A stretch of 64,000 nt of DNA from Leptothoe spongobia TAU-MAC 1115 (lineage in GTDB: Bacteria > Cyanobacteriota > Cyanobacteriia > Phormidesmidales > Phormidesmidaceae): positions 1 to 64,000 of the forward strand of contig NZ_JADOES010000005.1 of assembly GCF_018739885.1 (NCBI RefSeq). Direction: 5' to 3'. The position numbers and the translations under genes were made by a program. Below are positions 1 to 8,207 of this stretch, one piece after another. The notes beneath the pieces are model-generated. The model ran no database searches. It was not told the DNA's origin and saw nothing but the letters and a program-made list of their open reading frames with translations. The first letter of the stretch is position 1. Each line of letters opens with the position of its first letter.

Positions 1-1
1 A

Positions 2-40
2 CCCTTTAGACGTAAGAAAAAGAAGAAAAAAGCGGCCTAA
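2..40 (+). CDS. 3' end of an upstream gene (partial)
   Basis: An open frame enters from the left edge and ends with residues PFRRKKKKKKAA and a TAA stop. The strongly basic tail suggests a nucleic-acid-binding or ribosome-associated protein, but twelve residues cannot identify it. It could also be a chance frame. Confidence 0.3.
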   Translation, partial: PFRRKKKKKKAA

Positions 41-421
41 CGGCTGATCTAAAACAATCTCTTTTCAGCTTAAATTCTTTCTGCTGAGTGCAGAGATAGA
101 GACACCTGGAATATTTTTTTGTTAAAAGTCCAATGTCCATATACAGCTCTACTTGATTGCGGTAAATTGCGACTGGCACTAGCGGTCTCTTTTTTTGGAG
201 AGGTACAACCCTAGTGTCTTTCTTTATGAATCGCTTTAGTCAATGGTCAATGCTAGAGACTCCTCTATGGGGAGCTTTGATATGACCGGACTACCTATTT
301 GTCATTACCCCTGATTAGCTGCCTATGTAATTGTCACCCTATAGTGCGTCGTGAAGCTGAGGTCAGAAAAGGGGGACACACGAGTAAAACAGACAAGGGG
401 GCAGAACGTCGGGGGATCATC
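41..421. other. Intergenic stretch, no gene recognised
   Basis: No convincing coding frame, RNA gene or terminator was seen between the basic-tail gene end and the small ORF at 422. A TTG-initiated extension of that ORF runs back to 299 but has a cysteine-rich, unconvincing N-terminus. Short T-runs near 112-120 and 190-197 are not preceded by a clear stem. Confidence 0.4.
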
Positions 422-574
422 ATGACGGTATTGGCAACCCTGAACACTCGCTTTGAGTCCTTTACATTAGAGACCCTGTTAGCAGAAATCACCCGATGGA
501 TTGATACCGGAGTATCCCTGTTTCAGGCCGAATTGGCGGATATCAACCAGGCAAATGCTCCGCCTACTGCCTAA
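422..574 (+). CDS. Small protein of unknown function (50 aa)
   Basis: A 50-residue protein with a mildly acidic, helix-prone sequence (TLNTRFESFTLETLLAEITR, then WIDTGVSLFQAELADINQ). The ATG at 422 is preferred over the in-frame TTG at 299 because a G-rich stretch (CGGGGG) lies about 5-10 nt upstream and the extension looks non-coding. It has no signal peptide or membrane segment and no motif I recognise. It is a plausible small cytosolic protein, but conservation would have to be shown. Confidence 0.4.
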   Translation: MTVLATLNTRFESFTLETLLAEITRWIDTGVSLFQAELADINQANAPPTA

Positions 575-702
575 TCTCTCAAGACCCTCCATAACCTGCT
601 GGCTTCTCAAGAGAGAGCCTGTTTTTCATGGAAATAGACACTTACCTTCGTTGTTAGTATTTGGACGCATTATACTGATGGTCACAACACACAGCAGTTT
701 GC

Positions 703-1563
703 TTAAATTTTAGCGAACCAGCTTTCATCAACTTCTACTGCTTCAATGGTTATTATTTTTACACCTAGCTCTAATTCTTTCAGTTTTTGTACAAGTTGTT
801 CTCCATCAATCAAATCTATTGGAGGAGCTCCATCCCTTGTCGCTTCTTTGATAGCGGCTCTAGTGAAGGTACCAGTTGTAATAAACAAGCCCTTGTCTGT
901 TCGCCCCTGCATGGCCCCACGAAAATCTCTTATGTGGCTGGCAGATACCGATCCTTGATATCGTTTGCATTGAAACAGAACATGAAAACTCAAAAAACCA
1001 TTAATGCGAACAATTCCGACACCATCAATTCCTCCGTCACCAGATTTACCTGTCACTTGCACCTGAACAAAACCAGATTCCCTCAATAAACGTTGTGCTA
1101 ATCGTTCAAAAGCTGAGGGATCAAGGGCTAACAGTACTTTATGTAATTGTTGATGCCAAGTTTCTTTCTCTAGTGCATCATCTGAATTTACGAGTATATG
1201 TTCTTGCTCATTTGTAGCCTTACGCTCCTTAACTATACTCCTAACAGTTTTAACAATTTCTCTAGCATCAAGACTGTCAAGTGAGATGGCGGTTGAAACA
1301 AGTGACCAAACTCCACGCGCCGAATTTTGAAGTAGTCCATATTTCTTTAAATATGTCCGACTCCAAGCCAATCTATACTCAACTTCAGTTTGTGAAGTAT
1401 TGCCATGTAAAACTTCTAAGACCTCATCAGATAAATTGAGAAGCGAAGCTACTTGATTGTAAATTTCTTCAATTGTACCAGATCCTCCTAAATGTTGTAA
1501 TGCTTCAACTGTAGGTAACAACATGGAGTCAAATGTGGGAACATTAGGCGGTGCTTGGCTCAT
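703..1563 (-). CDS. mrr: Mrr-family restriction endonuclease
   Basis: A type IV-like restriction enzyme expected to cleave modified foreign DNA. Residues about 8-92 look like the Mrr N-terminal winged helix (TVEALQHLGG, then TYLKKYGLL). Residues about 145-260 form the Mrr catalytic domain of the PD-(D/E)xK fold: FERLAQRLL, then KSGDGGIDG with Asp180, then LFQCKRY with Gln198 and Lys200, the Q-x-K variant usual in Mrr. The length of 286 residues is normal for the family. It stands alone on the minus strand, with no partner methylase beside it. A cytosine methylase of a type II system lies 20 kb away, so the modification this enzyme attacks presumably differs from that one. Confidence 0.88.
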   Translation of the reverse strand: MSQAPPNVPTFDSMLLPTVEALQHLGGSGTIEEIYNQVASLLNLSDEVLEVLHGNTSQTEVEYRLAWSRTYLKKYGLLQNSARGVWSLVSTAISLDSLDAREIVKTVRSIVKERKATNEQEHILVNSDDALEKETWHQQLHKVLLALDPSAFERLAQRLLRESGFVQVQVTGKSGDGGIDGVGIVRINGFLSFHVLFQCKRYQGSVSASHIRDFRGAMQGRTDKGLFITTGTFTRAAIKEATRDGAPPIDLIDGEQLVQKLKELELGVKIITIEAVEVDESWFAKI

Positions 1564-1665
1564 ATGATGTGGATCGTTTCAATGCAAGATTCCGTGGAAT
1601 CAAGTTTGTGAGTCTATCTATTATTGGCTATTGGCCGGTTAGCTAAATAATAAACTACTTCAATA

Positions 1666-1783
1666 TTCCCGATTTCTTTCCAATTATTTCCTAAAAAAAC
1701 TTCACCGGTCTGCCCTATTCTGCTGCTAATTACACATCTTTGTCAGCGAAAGAATCAAACAATGCGGCGACGAGACCTATTAA
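1666..1783 (+). repeat. Direct repeat copy 1: leader and start of the binding-protein gene
   Basis: This stretch matches 2710-2826 at roughly nine positions in ten, with a few single-base indels. The match covers the untranslated leader, the ribosome-binding region and the first seven codons of the ABC binding-protein gene. The Shine-Dalgarno is GAAAGA here and GAAGGA in copy 2. Homology fades soon after the start codon. The two copies flank the HsdR_N-like gene. Confidence 0.85.
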
Positions 1784-1860
1784 GGCATTTTACAGTAATC
1801 ATCAGGGCAATATTCCTGACATCATTCACCTGCACCTGCAGTTTTCATTCCGTCGGTTGA
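1762..1860 (+). pseudogene. Decayed 5' fragment of an ABC binding-protein paralogue
   Basis: The frame opens with MRRRDLL, identical to the intact binding-protein gene at 2805, and then degenerates to a stop after 32 codons. The twin-arginine start remains, but the lipobox and mature protein are gone. An overlapping frame ending at 1961 contains TIDGNLQPFG and LKDWFSGLLHQRL and may be the tail of another lost gene. It is most simply the remnant of a tandem or segmental duplication of the transporter gene start. Confidence 0.65.
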
Positions 1861-2009
1861 CTATTGATGGAAATTTGCAGCCTTTTGGCGTGAGAAAAGC
1901 CCCCACGAAACTGAAAGACTGGTTTTCCGGATTACTGCATCAGCGCTTAGATCGGTACTGAACGAATGAATAGTTCGCTAGAATAGCTCAATGTGGTACT
2001 AGCACCTGA

Positions 2010-2657
2010 ATGAGCACATTACTTGCAATCGAGCAGACCATTTCAAGTTTTCAAGCCCTGCATGACCGTTTGGGCTTAAACCGTGCCACAGATGCATCAT
2101 TTTTCTCAGAATGGCTAACTCCGCCTCTTGAACTAACCGAAGACGATCGGGCTTTTTTAGATCACCTACAGCAGCGTTACCTCAATTACTACAATGCAGA
2201 CCTACTAACCGAAGGCACCGTACTCCTCTCTATTGTTGCCCCTCTGTTAGAGCGACTGGGATGCCACGAGCCGCCCTTTTTTGTACAGTCTGAAGTGCCG
2301 GTCAGGTTAGAAGTTACCGAACGAGACGAAATTTATCGGGGGCGCATGGATGTGTTGGTCCTGCGCAACTGTATCTGGATACTTACCCTAGAAGCAAAAC
2401 GGGCTAAGTTTGCCGCCGATATTGCCCTGCCCCAATGTTTAGCCTACATGAGTGCTGCCCCCCAACAGCCTACCTTTGGTATGGTGACCAACGGGAGTGA
2501 TTTCATCTTCTGTAAGTTAGACGGTAGCATGTACGATTTCTCGGACATCTTTTCCTTACTGTCTCGAAAAAATAAACTCTTTGATGTTGCCAAGATCCTT
2601 TCCCACTTGAAAAATATTCAATCTGAGCAGCAAGATTCTAAAGCGGGCCCAAGGTAA
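2010..2657 (+). CDS. HsdR_N-like nuclease-fold protein (type I restriction R-like)
   Basis: This 215-residue protein resembles the stand-alone, N-terminal-domain-only relatives of type I restriction HsdR subunits common in cyanobacteria. The core of the fold is visible as YRGRMDVLVLRN followed by WILTLEAKRAKF, giving the D-x(n)-E-x-K spacing of PD-(D/E)xK nucleases, and a later GMVTNGSDFIFCKL strand pair typical of the family. No helicase motor, HsdM or HsdS is present, so a complete type I system is not indicated. It may be a minimal defence or repair nuclease or an inactive relative. It sits between two direct copies of the transporter leader. No clear Shine-Dalgarno was seen. Confidence 0.7.
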   Translation: MSTLLAIEQTISSFQALHDRLGLNRATDASFFSEWLTPPLELTEDDRAFLDHLQQRYLNYYNADLLTEGTVLLSIVAPLLERLGCHEPPFFVQSEVPVRLEVTERDEIYRGRMDVLVLRNCIWILTLEAKRAKFAADIALPQCLAYMSAAPQQPTFGMVTNGSDFIFCKLDGSMYDFSDIFSLLSRKNKLFDVAKILSHLKNIQSEQQDSKAGPR

Positions 2658-2709
2658 AGCCTGTCGCTTTGGGTGTTCTTCGCAAACTTCGAGATGTTTC
2701 TTGCTTATC

Positions 2710-2826
2710 TTCCCGATTTCTTCCCGAATTTTTCCTGAAAAACTTCACCCGGCTGCCCTATTCTGCTGCCAATTGCACATCTCTGTCAGCGAAGGAATCA
2801 GACAATGCGGCGACGAGACCTACTAA
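2710..2826 (+). repeat. Direct repeat copy 2: leader of the intact binding-protein gene
   Basis: Partner of 1666-1783. It supplies the leader, the GAAGGA ribosome-binding site (8 nt before the ATG) and the first codons of the functional gene. It is probably the original copy because its downstream frame is intact. Confidence 0.85.
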
Positions 2827-4496
2827 AACGCGGTACAGCATTTACCGGAGGCGTATCCCTAGCAGCCCTGATCAACGCCTGTACCTCACCAAAACCCACT
2901 GCCGAATCAACTGACGAGGCAAAACCCGCTGCTGACGCTGGTAAAGGCTCTGAACCCGCTGTACTCACAGTCGTTCAGGGCGGCGGCTTCCCCAACGGCC
3001 TAGACCTCCACCAGGTCGGTACCAACCGCCCCGCCTACGGTATTTCCTGGTGCCTCTACGATCGCCTCGTCACCTTTGGCACCAAAACCCTGGACGACGG
3101 CTCCCTCTCCTATGACTACACCGTCATCGAACCAGAACTGGCCGAATCCTGGACCGTCGCAGACGATGAGCTGTCCGTCACCTTTAACCTGCGCAAAGAC
3201 GCCACCTTCCACGACGGTACCCCCATCACCGCCAAGGACGTGAAATGGTCCTACGACCGGGCCGTGTCCGTCGGTGGCTTCCCCTCATTCCAGATGAAAG
3301 CAGGAGCCCTGGAAAGCTCTGACCAGTTTGTCGTCGTGGATGACCACACCTTCCAGGTCATCTTCCTCAGAAAAGACAAGCTCACACTGATAGACATGGC
3401 AGTCCCCATCCCTGCCATCATGAACTCCACCCTGATCGAACCAAACATCACTGAGGAGGATCCCTGGGGCCTGGAATGGACCAACGCCAACCCAGCCGGT
3501 GGCGGTGCCTACAAACTTGACACCTTTAAACCTGAAGAAAGGGTGACATTAGTGCGGAATGATGACTGGAAATCTGGTCCTGCCCCTGCTATTGAAAAAA
3601 TTATTTGGCTAAATGTGCCCGAAGCGGGTAACCGTCGTGCTCTGCTTGAGAAGGGCGATGTGGACATCAACTATGAGGTATCTGAAAAAGACATCAGCGA
3701 GCTAAAGGCCACTGGCAAGTACACCGTTGTCTCTACACCGATTGAAAACTGTCTCTATACCATCGACCTTAATGCCCAGCCTGAGCTAGCTGGCGCACCT
3801 AACCCCTTTAGCGATGTCAAAGTCCGGCAGGCGGTGGCCTATGCCATGCCCTACGATGCCATTGTGGACACGGCCCTCTACGGCGAGTGCGTCAAAATGT
3901 ATGGGGGCAAAGACTTTGAGCCCAAGACCCTCGACTGGCCACAACCCTATCCCTACAGTACTGATATGGCAAAGGCCAAATCGCTGATAGCTGAGTCGGG
4001 CTACCCGGATGGATTTGACACCACCCTAGCCTTTAACTTGGGTACTCAAGAATGGGCAGAGCCTTTCTGTGTGCTGGTGAAAGAGTCCCTGGCCGAGATT
4101 GGTATTAATGCCACATTAGAGAAAGTTCCTGGTTCTAACTTCCGGGCGGTTCTGGTGGAAAAGAGTCGGCCCATGATCGTCAACAACTTTGGCGGCTGGC
4201 TCAACTATCCTGACTATTTCTTCTTCTATTCTTATCATGGGCAGAATGCCACCTTTAATGGCAGTTCCTACCAGAATCCTGAGCTAGACAAGCTGGTGGA
4301 TGCAGCTCTGGCCAGTGGCCCAGGAGATCCAGCCTATGAGAAGAATGTCAAAGGATTTCTGAAAATAGCGTTTGAAGAGATGCCCCGGATTGTGGTGGCA
4401 CAGCCGTATTTGTCGGCGGCGATGCAAACAGGGGTGAGTGGATATCAGTATTGGTTCCACAGGCAGTTGGATTATCGGCAGTTGAAAAAGGCTTAG
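2805..4496 (+). CDS. ABC transporter substrate-binding lipoprotein, family 5 (oligopeptide/dipeptide type)
   Basis: The extracytoplasmic solute receptor of the Opp/Dpp-like importer encoded downstream. It is 563 residues, usual for SBP_bac_5. The N-terminus has a twin-arginine motif (RRRDLLKR) and a hydrophobic stretch ending in a lipobox-like LINAC with Cys26, so it is probably a Tat-exported lipoprotein anchored outside the cytoplasmic membrane. Family landmarks include PELAESWTV, TFNLRKDATFHDGTPITAKDV, VRQAVAYAMPYD and NPAGGGAYKL. The start is fixed by GAAGGA 8 nt upstream and by the twin-arginine motif at residue 2. The ligand cannot be read from sequence: peptides, nickel, glutathione or sugars are all transported by this family. 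Codon use in the first 700 bases is richer in C-ending codons than in the rest of the gene. Confidence 0.9.
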   Translation: MRRRDLLKRGTAFTGGVSLAALINACTSPKPTAESTDEAKPAADAGKGSEPAVLTVVQGGGFPNGLDLHQVGTNRPAYGISWCLYDRLVTFGTKTLDDGSLSYDYTVIEPELAESWTVADDELSVTFNLRKDATFHDGTPITAKDVKWSYDRAVSVGGFPSFQMKAGALESSDQFVVVDDHTFQVIFLRKDKLTLIDMAVPIPAIMNSTLIEPNITEEDPWGLEWTNANPAGGGAYKLDTFKPEERVTLVRNDDWKSGPAPAIEKIIWLNVPEAGNRRALLEKGDVDINYEVSEKDISELKATGKYTVVSTPIENCLYTIDLNAQPELAGAPNPFSDVKVRQAVAYAMPYDAIVDTALYGECVKMYGGKDFEPKTLDWPQPYPYSTDMAKAKSLIAESGYPDGFDTTLAFNLGTQEWAEPFCVLVKESLAEIGINATLEKVPGSNFRAVLVEKSRPMIVNNFGGWLNYPDYFFFYSYHGQNATFNGSSYQNPELDKLVDAALASGPGDPAYEKNVKGFLKIAFEEMPRIVVAQPYLSAAMQTGVSGYQYWFHRQLDYRQLKKA

Positions 4497-4630
4497 GCTT
4501 CTCCTGTCGATGAAAAGATGCCAAAGGCGGGGGGCAACTATTATCAAGAATTACCGACCGCTATGTCCTCTCCTTTAGAAGCTACGGTGTATATGGAAGT
4601 CTTGGAAACTAGCTTTCGCGGTTGCCTAAC

Positions 4631-4728
4631 CCCCTCTAACTCCCCCTTCGTAAGGGGGAGAACCGGATCTTCCCCCCTGACGCTACGCTTTAGCGCATGC
4701 CCGAAGGGCTTTAGGGGGGATTGAGGGG
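4631..4728. repeat. GC-rich nested palindrome in the transporter operon
   Basis: In the 376-bp gap between the binding protein and first permease, an element is bounded by CCCCTC and GAGGGG. It contains inner inverted repeats CCCCCTTCGTAAGGGGG and TCCCCCCT/AGGGGGGA around a GCTTTAGCGC core. It can fold into a branched hairpin but has no T-run, so it is more like a REP/MITE-type repeat than an intrinsic terminator. A shorter palindrome, CCCCTTCTAAAGGGG, follows at about 4779-4793. Overlapping ORFs here are artefacts of the repeats. Confidence 0.65.
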
Positions 4729-4872
4729 AGGTGATGCAGGATTTTGAGCCCTCTTCCAAGATGTGTGTACACTGTAGCCCCTTCTAAAGGGGAACCAGTT
4801 TTCGCCAGGCTTCTGAGAGCAATTGATTATCTTTTTGGGAGTCTTAAGGCAAATTATTCCCGTAAGTCTATT

Positions 4873-5901
4873 ATGTCTCGTCCCTCCACACTCTCCGTTG
4901 TCATTCGTCGTATCATCGCCGCAATCCCTAGCATTCTCGGTGTCATTATCGTCACGTTTATCTTGACCCGAGCCCTCCCCGGCGATCCTGCTGCCTATTT
5001 TGCTGGACCTGCTGCTACCCAGGAAGCCATTGATCAAATCCGCGAAACCCTGGGACTTAATCGTAGTCTACCGGAGCAATTTATCATTTATGTAGGAGAA
5101 CTCCTGCGAGGGGACTTGGGGAATTCCTTAACCACCGGACAAACAGTTTTATCCGATTTACTAACACGACTACCCGCATCCCTAGAACTTACTCTGGCGG
5201 GACTTCTCTTTTCTCTAACCTTAGCCTTACCCCTTGGAATTCTAGCTGCAACTCGCCCTGGTTCCTGGCTTGACCATGGGGTTAGAGTCCTGGCCACAGC
5301 AGGCGTATCTTTGCCCACCTTTTTTACGGGACTGCTGCTAATTTATGTATTTTATTTTCGCCTGGGCATCGCGCCAGCTCCCCTAGGACGATTAGCGATT
5401 CTCTACTCGTCCCCTGACCAGATAACAGGTCTGTTTTTGGTGGATAGTTTACTCGCTGGAGACTTTGAGACATTTCAAGCGGCGTTTGGCCAGTTGATAC
5501 TGCCTGCAGTCACGTTAGGACTATTTGCCCTGGCTCCGTTGACACGGGTAACGAGAGCATCAATGCTGAGTGTTTTGTCCAGTGATTTTATTCGAACAGC
5601 AAGGGCCAGCGGATTAGCCCCTTCCATGATTCTGTTTGGCTATGCCTTTCGCAATGCCCTGTTGCCGGTGGTAACCACCTTAGGTGTAGTGTTCTCCTTC
5701 TTGCTTGGAGCCAATGTGTTAGTGGAGAAAGTCTTTGCCTGGCCAGGGATTGGCTCCTATGCGGTATCGGCCTTGATTGCGTCGGACTATGCGGCAGTGC
5801 AGGGATTTGTGTTGACCATGGCCCTACTCTATGTGGTGCTCAATTTATTGATTGATTTGTTGTATACCGTGATTGATCCGCGTGCGGGAGTAGAGTCATG
5901 A
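4873..5901 (+). CDS. ABC transporter permease, OppB/DppB type
   Basis: First inner-membrane permease of the importer, 342 residues. It has the hallmarks of the DppB family: an N-terminal helix followed by FILTRALPGDPA, the extended soluble region ETLGLNRSLPEQF and GDLGNSL, and a BPD_transp_1 domain with about six membrane helices. The EAA loop that contacts the ATPase reads RTARASGLAPSMILFGYAFRNALLPVV. The ATG at 4873 is preferred over the frame opening at 4744, because the extra 43 residues run through the palindromic spacer and are not hydrophobic. It overlaps the next permease by 4 bp (ATGA), showing translational coupling. Confidence 0.9.
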   Translation: MSRPSTLSVVIRRIIAAIPSILGVIIVTFILTRALPGDPAAYFAGPAATQEAIDQIRETLGLNRSLPEQFIIYVGELLRGDLGNSLTTGQTVLSDLLTRLPASLELTLAGLLFSLTLALPLGILAATRPGSWLDHGVRVLATAGVSLPTFFTGLLLIYVFYFRLGIAPAPLGRLAILYSSPDQITGLFLVDSLLAGDFETFQAAFGQLILPAVTLGLFALAPLTRVTRASMLSVLSSDFIRTARASGLAPSMILFGYAFRNALLPVVTTLGVVFSFLLGANVLVEKVFAWPGIGSYAVSALIASDYAAVQGFVLTMALLYVVLNLLIDLLYTVIDPRAGVES

Positions 5902-6767
5902 CGTTATCTCAATCTGTCACCCAAAAGTCTTCACTAGCTCAGGCTCGTTATATCATCAGCGAGAACAGTATCACGTTTGGTGCGTTTTTGTTGTTCTTTG
6001 TATTTATACTGCTTGCATTATTTGGCAATGCCATTGCTCCCTATGATCCCATTGCCAGCAATGCGGCTGTGGCCCTATCGCCACCGTCTGTTGACCACTG
6101 GTTTGGTACCGATGACCTGGGTCGCGATGTCCTCAGCCGGGTGCTCGTCGCAACTCGCCTAGACCTGGGCATTGCGGTGGTGGCTGTGGCCCTGTCTTTT
6201 GCTTTGGGCAGTATTTTAGGAACTTGTTCAGGGTATTTCGGTGGGTGGTGCGATCGCATCATCAGCCGTATCATCGATACCCTCATGGCCTTTCCCTTAT
6301 TCATTCTCGCCATGGGTCTAGTAGCTGCCCTGGGCAATACGGTAGAGAACATCATCTACGCCACCGCCGTCATCAATCTCCCCTTATATACCCGTGTCGT
6401 ACGAGCCGAAATTTTAGTCCGTCGAGATGCGGGCTATGTAGAAGCAGCCAGACTAGCAGGCAATGGCCATTTGCGAATTATGGCAGCCCATCTATTTCCC
6501 AATGTGTTGCCGGTAATGATGGTGCATATTTCATTAAATATGGGCTGGGCAATTTTAAATGCGGCAGGACTGTCGTTTATTGGTTTAGGAGTAAGACCGC
6601 CGACACCGGAGTGGGGGATTATGGTAGCAGAAGGAGCGACGTATATTATCTCGGGCGAATGGTGGCTAGCAATTTTTCCAGGGGCCGTGCTGATGTTAGC
6701 AGTATTTTGTTTTAATTTGCTAGGCGATGGATTGCGAGATTTGATTGACCCAAGAATGAGGACTTAG
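5898..6767 (+). CDS. ABC transporter permease, OppC/DppC type
   Basis: Second permease, 289 residues, coupled to the first by a 4-bp stop/start overlap. An N-terminal OppC_N-like segment contains the first helix (LLFFVFILLALFGNAIAPYDP) and then HWFGTDDLGRDVLSR, a near-invariant DppC signature. Five further hydrophobic helices follow, and the EAA loop reads EAARLAGNGHLRIMAAHLFPNVLPV. The end, GDGLRDLIDPRMRT, is typical of the family. It pairs with the preceding permease to form the channel. An HIP1 octamer lies inside the gene at 6250. Confidence 0.92.
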   Translation: MTLSQSVTQKSSLAQARYIISENSITFGAFLLFFVFILLALFGNAIAPYDPIASNAAVALSPPSVDHWFGTDDLGRDVLSRVLVATRLDLGIAVVAVALSFALGSILGTCSGYFGGWCDRIISRIIDTLMAFPLFILAMGLVAALGNTVENIIYATAVINLPLYTRVVRAEILVRRDAGYVEAARLAGNGHLRIMAAHLFPNVLPVMMVHISLNMGWAILNAAGLSFIGLGVRPPTPEWGIMVAEGATYIISGEWWLAIFPGAVLMLAVFCFNLLGDGLRDLIDPRMRT

Positions 6768-6814
6768 AGTTATATGGATAAATATCAGAATCTTCCAGAG
6801 GCTTGGCGACACCT

Positions 6815-6916
6815 GGTTCCCCTTTAGAAGGGGAACCGTCAGGGAGGGGTCTGGACAACTTGCGCTAATGATCGAGACCCCTCCGCCTACGGCACCTCCC
6901 CTTCTAAAGGGGAGGA
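6815..6916. repeat. Palindromic repeat between permease and ATPase genes
   Basis: The 185-bp gap holds CCCCTTTAGAAGGGG at the left and CCCCTTCTAAAGGGG at the right. Between them is an inverted pair AGGGAGGGGTCT and AGACCCCTCC, so the whole element folds into nested hairpins. The same 15-bp palindrome occurs upstream of the first permease, which marks this as a dispersed family. It may stabilise or attenuate the operon mRNA. Confidence 0.6.
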
Positions 6917-6952
6917 TCATGTTACAACAGCTTTACTCATGTGAACTGATCT

Positions 6953-7969
6953 ATGATCTCCCCACTCACCACCACCAAACCAGTCCAAACCTCCCTGCTC
7001 TCCGTACGAGACCTGTCAGTCGAATTCCGCACCCGCACTGGCATCGTCAAAGCCCTAGAAAACATCAGCTTCCACATCAGTAAAGGCGAAACCCTAGGCA
7101 TCGTCGGCGAAAGCGGCTCCGGCAAATCCGTCCTTGCCCTCGCCATCCTAGGCATCCTCGACCGCGCAGGCCACATTACCAACGGAGAAGTGCTCTGGAG
7201 CCAGAATACAGAAACCCATAATCTCCTGAAAATGCCTGAAAAGAAACTGCGACAGTTGCGGGGCAAAGAGCTGTCTATGATTTTTCAAAATCCTCGGGTG
7301 GCATTAAACCCTATTCGCAAAGTGGGTAAACAGCTGGTGGATGTGCTGCGCTGCCACTCAAACCTATCCCGAAATCAGCTAAAAAAAAGGGCTCTAGAAT
7401 TACTGGCCAGTGTAAAAATTCCTGACCCGCAACAGCGCTATGATGCTTATCCCTATGAACTGTCTGGTGGTTTGTGTCAGCGGATTATGATCGCATTGGC
7501 ATTGGCTTGTTCTCCTAAATTGCTGATTGCAGATGAACCAACGACAGGGCTGGATGTGACCACCCAGGCAACGGTGATGAATCTGTTGAAGGACCTGGCC
7601 ACGGATCAACAGATGGCAACGGTGGTGATTACCCATGACTTGGCATTGGCCTCGGAATATTGCGATCGCATCATCGTCATGCACGCTGGCCACATTGTCG
7701 AAAGTGCACCCACCCATCCTCTCTTTAGTCAGCCACGTCATCCTTATACAGCTAAGCTAATTGCAGCTACACCGGAACCTCATAAAGAGTTTAATGATTT
7801 GATTCCGATTTTGGGGAGTTTGCCGGATTTACGGCGAGAGGATTTGGCACCCTGTCGGTTTATTAGTCGGTGTGATCGGGCGAGTGAGAGATGCCAGCAG
7901 GAGGCGCTAATGTATCAACAAGTGGATGAGGCGCATTGGGTGGGGTGTTGGTATCCGTTGGAGGTTTAG
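6953..7969 (+). CDS. ABC transporter ATP-binding protein, OppD/DppD type
   Basis: First of the two cytoplasmic ATPases, 338 residues. Walker A is GESGSGKS, Walker B is KLLIADEPTTGLD, and the switch is VVITHDLAL. The signature motif (residues 170-174) is LSGGL rather than LSGGQ, a change in the residue after the second glycine. The C-terminal oligopeptide-transport domain carries the four-cysteine pattern (CRFISRC, then RCQQE, then VGCWYP) that binds an iron-sulfur cluster in characterised Dpp ATPases. The N-terminal start is probably the ATG at 6953, though no strong Shine-Dalgarno is seen. It should form a heterodimer with the downstream ATPase. Confidence 0.9.
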   Translation: MISPLTTTKPVQTSLLSVRDLSVEFRTRTGIVKALENISFHISKGETLGIVGESGSGKSVLALAILGILDRAGHITNGEVLWSQNTETHNLLKMPEKKLRQLRGKELSMIFQNPRVALNPIRKVGKQLVDVLRCHSNLSRNQLKKRALELLASVKIPDPQQRYDAYPYELSGGLCQRIMIALALACSPKLLIADEPTTGLDVTTQATVMNLLKDLATDQQMATVVITHDLALASEYCDRIIVMHAGHIVESAPTHPLFSQPRHPYTAKLIAATPEPHKEFNDLIPILGSLPDLRREDLAPCRFISRCDRASERCQQEALMYQQVDEAHWVGCWYPLEV

Positions 7970-8207
7970 TGGGGTGTTGGCAAATGGTGATAAAAACTGC
8001 TCAGGGCTTTCCTCCCCGAACCCCTCCTGTTCGTGGGGGCCTCAACTCCCCCACACCCCCCGAAAGTAGGTTATTGTTTATGGCTAATACTTTGGTAGGG
8101 GTGGAGTTACGGCGACGTTAGGGTAAAAGTTATCCCCATGTTATGTAATTGCTTCTTATAAATATTTTTTCTCCGTTCTTTTTTCTTTTTCTCCTTTTCA
8201 TTTCCCT
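7970..8207. other. Spacer with G/C-rich inverted repeat and pyrimidine-rich leader
   Basis: From 8000 to about 8070 there are alternating C-rich and G-rich blocks (CCTCCCCGAACCCCTCC, GTGGGGGCC, then CTCCCCCACACCCCCC), resembling the other transporter-operon palindromes. From 8165 to 8205 the top strand is almost pure pyrimidine, directly before the second ATPase start. No gene is seen. Confidence 0.5.

Noticed and set aside
501-713. 70-codon ORF overlapping the small 50-residue protein
   Set aside because: It overlaps the better-supported frame and has no ribosome site or protein-like composition.
1740-1961. 73-residue ORF over the duplicated leader
   Set aside because: Its first third is the untranslated leader read in another frame; the equivalent frame in copy 2 is also open by chance.
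4544-5037. ORFs spanning the palindromic spacer before the first permease
   Set aside because: They are caused by the GC-rich inverted repeats and overlap the permease start.
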